Positions 57,701-64,000 of a DNA stretch of 64,000 nucleotides are shown here, piece by piece (position 1 is the first letter of the stretch; each line of letters begins with the position of its first letter). Position numbers and translations under genes: made by a program. The notes beneath the pieces were generated by a model. It saw nothing but the letters and a program-made list of their open reading frames with translations, was not told the origin of the DNA and ran no database searches. Source of the stretch: Cavia porcellus (taxonomy: Eukaryota; Chordata; Mammalia; Rodentia; Caviidae); NCBI RefSeq assembly GCF_034190915.1, contig NW_026947503.1, positions 18,880,532 through 18,944,531 of the forward strand, written 5' to 3'.

Positions 57701-59060
57701 ATTATTCTCCAGTTGACTTTGCATAGAACATTGTTTTCCAAACCTCAATATTTAGTTTGCAAATATTTTTGGATTAAATATGCTTTTTGCGTTAAAAATT
57801 TTGGTAAACATTTTTTCTTGATTCATTTTGCAAATCAGTGGTTTCTCATTGTAGAATTTGGACCATTTACCTTAAGAACTATTTCCATAGCTTATTCCTA
57901 TCATTGTATTACTTTCCTGTTGCTGACTTCCTAAATTATTTGCTTACCTATTGTGTTTTTTCTGTTCTAGTTTTGAGCATTGTTGACTTTATTGTTTCTT
58001 TTTGGAATATCACTGAGAATTCATTAGAGTACTGGTCTAGTGGTCCTGAATTACTTGAAGTGCTCTTTGTCATGCAAATAACTTATTTCTGCAATTCTGA
58101 GTGATATTTTTCCCAAGGTATATCAGCCTGGTTTTGAAGTTGTTTAAGAGAGTGAAACACTTCACTACAAGCTCCCTTGAATATTTAAAGTTTTGGCTAA
58201 GTCCACTGTACATCTAAATGATTTGTTATCTTTATAAGTGATTTGTGGCTTTTCTCTAACAGCTTTTAAAATTCTGTAATTTTATCAAATGTATTGGAAT
58301 TTTAATTGTGCTATGTCATGGGAATAGTTGTTTTTTTTTTTTAATCACAGTTAATTGAAGATCTATATACCTCATTTACCTTAATGATAAATTATTTTTC
58401 CTTATTTGGAAAGTTTTCATGTATTTCCTTAAAATGTGTTTTAATACCATTTTTGCTGTCTTCTTGTTTTTCAATAATTTATATTACTTTTGTCATTACT
58501 TTCATGTTAGTTTTCTTTGTACCTTCTACATAGCTGTTGGATCTATTTTTCATGTCCTAATGATTTTTTTAGGTGTCTCTGATGTACATGATCATCAGTT
58601 TACATCTTCTATCTCTATTGTTGAATTCTGATAGTCAGTCCTCACAATGCTCACTTCTATTGCCCTTGATTTTAGTAGAGATTTAATCTCTTGGCTTTCT
58701 GTTTAGCCTTTGTTCATGGATTCATATACTTTGCTGACTTGAGCATTCATATTTTGTGTCATTTTGTTTAGCCCAACTAGCCTCTTTTTTACTAGTGTCT
58801 TCTATAAACTCATTGATTATTCCACTTATTAGGTCTGTTATCTCTTTAGTTAGATACTGTTAATCTGTTCTTAATCTCATGTTTCATCTCTGCAAATAAT
58901 TCAGCTGCGTGGCTTTTGATTTCTGACTCTGTGATGCTCCAGGGATCAGCTTTAACTTGTTGTGTTTCATTGTTATTGTTGTTGTCGTTGCTGCTGTTGT
59001 GTGTTGAGCTTTGCAGGTGCTTACAGTGGAAAAACTTGGCTGCTAATATGAAGACTTTTT
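57701..59060 (-). pseudogene. L1 ORF1, minus strand, decayed
   Basis: Parallel to 25,700-26,830. GAAACACTTCACTACAAGCTCC (58,155) corresponds to GAAATACTTCACTCCAAGCTC (25,989), within the ORF1 C-terminal domain complement. The coiled-coil part follows, and a GTT-rich tract (58,965-59,005) marks the N-terminal end. No open frame longer than 88 codons. Confidence 0.6.
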
Positions 59061-59694
59061 AGTAAGTGTTTGCTTTTTAGTGATTTATCTCTGCCATGAC
59101 TAACTATATGCGTTTGCCTCTGTACCAAGATCTAACTTCCTCCTTATTTGAGAGGAAGATGCAGTATAATTGGCCCAGTACTCGTCTCTCCAGGAAGGTC
59201 TGTAGTCTTATTAAGGGCACAGGATGATCTTACTAATAGCATAAAGGGAAAATCACTAATAGTAGAAACTATGCCATTATGGAAAGAGCAATTAAATCAG
59301 TAAGAATAAGAGCTGCAAAAATAAAATACCCTACAAATTTACTATCTACCACCAGTATCCACTGAAAATCATGGTATAAGTCATGGTTTATACCATGGTA
59401 TAATCATGGTATAAAGACTGAGAGAGACCAAGGCTGACAAATAGTAAATATCTATGAAATGTAGCAAGTATGCATCTACTTCTCTATAGAAAGGAATTCT
59501 ATAGTGATAGCAGAGAAACATGACTAAAGCTTAGTGGTTATGCTAATAAAGACAGAGGGGGTAGAGAATGGGAAGATGAAATATTTAAAAACTTAAGCAA
59601 TGGAAGTTATGAAGGAAAGAAAAATAAAGGATTATATAAAGTAGTGAAATTAAATTATTAAAATTAATGTGTTATGAATTAAGAACTAGTGGTC
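59061..59694 (-). mobile_element. Putative L1 5' region between ORF1 and the inverted-repeat arm
   Basis: About 630 bases beyond ORF1 on the 5' side of the minus-strand L1. Faint similarity to 27,060-27,200. It contains a small palindrome cluster at 59,368-59,415. Assigned by position only. Confidence 0.3.
59368..59415. repeat. Cluster of ATGGTATA repeats with a 16-bp palindrome
   Basis: ATGGTATAA at 59,371, 59,395 and 59,406. The middle copy forms the perfect palindrome TTATACCATGGTATAA (59,388-59,403). Confidence 0.9.
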
Positions 59695-60390
59695 AGCTTA
59701 ACGCCAGCTGGATTATATCAGCATGGCATTGAGCGAAGATGTGCCACCTGAGGAAAGTTGCCAAGATAAATAGGTGGAGAAGAAGGGAGGTGTTGAGGTG
59801 TTAAGGCATTATTGTGTTGAGGCATTGTGGATTCTCCTACCAGTTGCTGTTTGAGCCATTGGTTCTCCTGGAGATGCTCTAGTCCTCACATCATGCATTG
59901 CTTCCTGGCTTCGGAGGGGAAGATGTGTGCCACTTGGTCTCCAGAGTGAACTGGTCATGCTGGCTTCCTGGTATGTACCCAACTGTGCTTGTCATCAGAG
60001 GAGCTCAGGGCCTTCATGTTGCTGAGGATGGCTATGGTGCTATCCTTTCAGGATAGCCCTGGTCTTTGTTGTGAGTGTGACTTCTTGGCTCCAGTGTAGA
60101 ACCCTCATCCCACCAGCACAGCTCTTTTACCCTATTGGCATGGACCTTCTGCCTCCACTGCTGATCTTTGGGCCTTCCTGGCACGGATCCGTAAAAGTGA
60201 CTGGCTTGAGTCCTTTTTGTGGGCTCTAAACCCCAGTTGGACTCGTGGGAGGCATTGCTATGTGTTCTGGGTTTTTATTTGGACTCATGTGGGACATTGT
60301 GAGATTTAGGCCCTTAACTAAATATTCTATGTCTTTGGTGTTGCAGATAGATTTCCTGCATTTTAACTCCCAGTGACCATTATAAAAATA
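59695..60390 (+). repeat. Right arm of the long inverted repeat
   Basis: Aligns in reverse complement with 55,180-56,130 (see there). It is moderately GC-rich compared with both flanks, lacks any reading frame, and has about one 176-base unit fewer than the left arm. If it is an L1 5'UTR it belongs, in complement, to the minus-strand L1 at 56,140-59,060. Confidence 0.65.
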
Positions 60391-62094
60391 ATGTTATAAA
60401 CTCCATGTCCTGATTCTACTTGTTCTCTGCTCAACTCCTAACTACAACAATATGGGTAATAGAAAAGAACAAACAAGAAAATAAATGCAAATTTTAAAAC
60501 AAAAAAAAAAGAAAATGTAAGAAGAATGTAGTAAAGAAAATTAAATGAAAAAAAGAATAAAAACAGGAAAAAATTAAAAAATTAAAAAAATGAAAATAAA
60601 ATCAAATTAATCTCCTGCAAAATTCCTTCTGTATTTATCAATGAGTGATTTATTTCTGCAAAAAGTCATTTTTAGTGTTTCCCTGTCACATAGTTCCTTA
60701 GAAAATCTCTTTATTAACCCTTATCTTATTTTAGAGATGTTACTGGTCTATTTTTGAAGATATACATGAAAGGTCTTATATGTATAAAATGAACACCAGA
60801 TATCTAGTAATACACTTCTCTGTGGTAATGGCTGTGTGACTCTTTTTGGTTAAGAAAAACTGGTTGAAATGGATTCTTTCTTATTCTTCTCTGTATGGCT
60901 TTGTTTGGCTCAACCTTGTACCTTAAAGCTTGCATTTGTGAGCAGGTTACTAGGATTTAGCTAACTACAAATTACCAACTTTGTTGTAGGTAATAGAAAA
61001 GAACAAAAGACCACTTGGCTCATCCCATTTCCCACAAAAAAATCATTTGAATTTTGCTTTTCATATAATTTTCTGACTAGAAATTTGAGTGGCCTCAGAT
61101 CATTTTCTTTATTTATAGGTTACTAATCTTTCCATCCTCTCCTCAAACTCAAATTTAAACCATCAGCACCAGAACTGATTCAACCTGTCCATAATAGGTG
61201 CTTGTTAAATTAGTTCACAGTAATTTCTAGTTCACAGTAATTTCTAGTTTGATCTCATGTGTCACACATTACATTTCATACTTTAAATAATTTACATCAG
61301 AGTCACTGTTGGTGAGAGAGTATATTTTAATAGGCCAAAAGTACTAATATATGTTTATTACTATACATATTGATGTGTAAATGTAGCATCTGTCATTTTA
61401 GAAACTGAACAGATGTGGAAGGAGTCAAAACTTTTAAGCTCTTAATTTGGCAACACCGTCTAATGACCTTGTCTTAAACACTTGATTTTAGGAATGGGGT
61501 CTCTCCAGTGTCCACACAGAACAGGTTTCTGCTAACATGTTGTGTAGCCTCACGAGTGAGCTGACTCATTTCTGACCATATTCACTCTAGATAAACATGA
61601 ATAAGGACATATTGTTTATAATCATTAATCAGTTCATTGATACAGTATTGGTGCAAAGTCACATTATGGACAGAACTATGCTAATATTTTAATTACATTT
61701 CTAACACTAATTTTAATGTTTAAGTAAAAGTCAATCTATAAATAAATACACAAGGCCTATTTTGCTTCTATAATTTAAATTATAAATATATTCAAAATGT
61801 ATTTTCCATTTCAATGTGACACTTCGAAGTTTTCAATTATAACACTTGTCTACATTATTAAAACAAAAGTTACCTATCATTCATTATTTTCTAGAGGTGG
61901 CTATTTGTTCATAGATCATTCTTTCTGGTATTGCTTAAAGTCTTACAGTAAACTGGTAGCATTCTACAGAAAACATTTGTAACCTAAAAAACTTTTCTAG
62001 TTGTAGAGTTAATTTATACTGTATTCTTATTGTTAAATAAAAGTTATCCTGGATGTCATTATAAAAATTTTGGACTCTAAACTTCAAATTTGGC

Positions 62095-62098
<4 letters not shown>

Positions 62099-62134
<36 letters not shown>

Positions 62135-62180
62135 TAGATAGATATAGATATATAGATAGATACATAGATACATAGATAGA
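62099..62180. repeat. Compound (AT)n-(GATA)n microsatellite
   Basis: About 16 AT units followed by GATA, GATATA and CATAGATA units. Gives a Tyr/Ile repeat chance frame on the minus strand. Confidence 0.95.
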
Positions 62181-63425
62181 GAAACAGAGAAATCTCAAGG
62201 ATAATGGTTTAATACTTAGAATGTGAACATTTGTAGTACATTATTAATTCTATTAACCTAAAGACATCATTGGGTTCTTGATCATTAGAAACAGTGGGAC
62301 ATGTGATGCACTAGTAATGGTTATCAAATAGGAAAAAATCAGTTAAATTTCCAAACTAAAACAAGTACATAAGTTAGGATCATTTTACCTTTTTGGAACA
62401 CAATTCCATTTGAAAAAATTAAAATATTATTAAAGTCTCATATGCATACCACAAATGCTAAGTTCAGAAGCATCAACATTAACTCTAAACACTGAGAAAC
62501 TCTCCATAAGATTTCAGTTCAGTATTTACTCTCTATGGTGATGTCTGTTTTACTGAAATAATGAGATATCAACTTAGAAAAATTAAGAATCAGTGTGGTG
62601 AAAAGATAATCTTTATCTGTAATAGTTAAATTAGAAAAAAATATTTTCTTACATTAAAAAGGATTATCACATGTTAAAATTGGTTGTTTCTTAAAATTTC
62701 ATCAAACAATAAAAACAGCTGAATTACTACATTCTGGGTTCTGTCAATGACTTGCTACTTATCTTGCCATAAGAATCAGCTCCTTAAGAAAACAGGACCA
62801 ATGCCTTCCTTATCTACATCATTGTGTTGAAAGAAAGCATCAAAAAGCCATTCCCTATTCAAATATTACATAGCAAGCACTATATTATTATTTTTATATC
62901 ATAATATTTGCTAGAATATTTTATGCATCTCAAGTTTTACATGTTCTTCAGATACATGTACCTTCTCAACCCCTTAGACTGGTTATTTGTGTACAGTAAA
63001 TCATCCTTTCTGTAATAGAAGCTACAGTTTTGTGCAAAATATTCAGGATAGTTAAATACATAATTATGAAATGGTTATTAACACCAAAAAAGTATCTTCT
63101 TGAAAAATCATATTATGATTAAATGAAGGAAAAAGACTCAAAAACCAAATCTCCCAAAAGTAGCATGAAATTCCCCTTTCTCAGAAAAATTGCTCCTATA
63201 CGTTTCCTGTCATAAACATGCAGTCAGGCTCAAGATAGCTTATGTAGCATTTCCAAACATCTCTCCTTCATACAGAAAGACATAAGAAGTGGTTTCTCAT
63301 ACTTTGGCATTTCTTACCCCTGTCATGGCATTCTTTAAAGAAGATCAGATCAATGGCAAGTACACTGGACATTTTCTAAATCGGTCTAAACATTTTCCAG
63401 GTAGTTTTATGTAACAAATTGCTTA

Positions 63426-63891
63426 TTTTTTTTTTTTTCTCTAGAAACTTGGAAGCAGGGACCAGGGAGCTAGTTAGAAGCGTACATAGAAAGACCTTAT
63501 CAGAAGTTCTGCCACATGCTTCCTCAGGTCCACAGGCTTGCACTGCCAAATTATTCCATCATTTGTGTTCATGTGGTGGATTCTTTGGTTAGGATGGTGG
63601 CTGAAAAACATCTCTGTTAAAACATATGATTACCCTTTTCTATTTGCACATAACTGTGGCACTGTTAGAATACTCTATCCGTCCAGTAGTTTTGTTATCC
63701 CCCTTTGTAAGTCTTTCAGAAATACTTATTTCACTGGGGCTGCAAGGGCTAACTTTGTGGTGCTCACGTTCCTTCCGCATTACCTGGTTGCTAAACAGCG
63801 GCCACCTCTTGACATCCACAAGCGAGCATCCCTGTGGACTCATGGATGTTCTTTAATATGTATGTTAAAATTGATTGCTCATCCTGTGTGA
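63426..63891 (+). other. Unassigned GC-richer segment after a T-rich acceptor-like tract
   Basis: A run of about 14 T followed by CTCTAG at about 63,426-63,446 looks like a splice acceptor. It is followed by about 440 bases of more balanced composition, with a 117-codon frame (63,538-63,891) of no recognisable family. There is no donor, start or family evidence. It may be an old repeat or a non-coding exon. Confidence 0.15.
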
Positions 63892-64000
63892 TAATTCGAA
63901 TGTTCTACGTTTTGTCAGCAGACGGTAGAGTGGGAGAGAGACAAAGATAGACAAAAGTAATGACAATAAAAATAATTCAAATTAAGGCTATACAATGTTA

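Larger units (their letters stand above)
60391..64000. other. AT-rich stretch, little recognised
   Basis: No L1, SINE or LTR recognised. An A-rich tract at 60,470-60,605, a 16-17 base tandem repeat at 61,211-61,245, the microsatellite at 62,099, and a GC-richer 450-base segment at 63,440-63,890 are the only structured parts. Confidence 0.5.

Overview
This window is AT-rich, intron- and gene-poor mammalian nuclear DNA. I found no intact protein-coding gene, rRNA or tRNA gene, or CRISPR array. The repeats point to a rodent: tRNA-derived ID SINEs (many, both strands, one with a long pure A tail), 7SL-derived B1 SINEs, and fused B1+ID dimers of the B1-dID kind. Young L1 copies with tandem 5'UTR monomers, and ERVL-MaLR LTRs, fit this too. 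B1-dID dimers are known to me from squirrel-, dormouse- and beaver-type rodents; I cannot fix the species from sequence alone. All repeat family names come from recognition of sequence patterns, not from a database search.

Layout. 1-3436: featureless AT-rich DNA. 3437-6260: an old ERVL-MaLR retrotransposon (LTR, internal part, probable remnant of the second LTR), split by a minus-strand L1 that itself carries an ID SINE. 6262-9780: old unique-looking DNA with L1 scraps and one ID. 9790-12170: a decayed piggyBac-type DNA transposase on the plus strand, whose cysteine-rich C-terminal tail occurs three times; an L1 3' end sits between tails 2 and 3. 13370-14010: ID, B1 and a possible minus-strand retrocopy end. 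14665-15175: L1 3' end. 15200-18840: no identified repeat. 18850-28110: a pile of minus-strand L1s, including one L1 inserted into another with a perfect 14-bp target-site duplication (TSD). 28111-34520: mostly unannotated, with a B1-dID and a small plus-strand L1 end. 34524-35190: the 5' end of a minus-strand L1. 36525-36925: an ERV LTR next to a 15-bp-arm palindrome. 37911-43775: an essentially full-length but dead plus-strand L1 with about 172-bp 5'UTR monomers and about 148-bp repeats in its 3'UTR. 44085-48581: three MaLR LTRs and two IDs. 50040-52655: SINEs and an old minus-strand L1 interrupted by a plus-strand L1 end. 54345-60390: L1 fragments and a long inverted repeat flanking a minus-strand L1 body. 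60400-64000: nothing recognised beyond a microsatellite.

There is no gene network here. The history is one of repeated retrotransposition: MaLR and piggyBac first, then successive L1 waves into them and into each other, with SINEs last. The features most worth a second look are the piggyBac relic with its triplicated tail, the differing 5'UTR and tandem 3'UTR structures of the L1s, the 55.2/59.7 kb inverted repeat, and a 26-bp exact duplication 2.3 kb apart.
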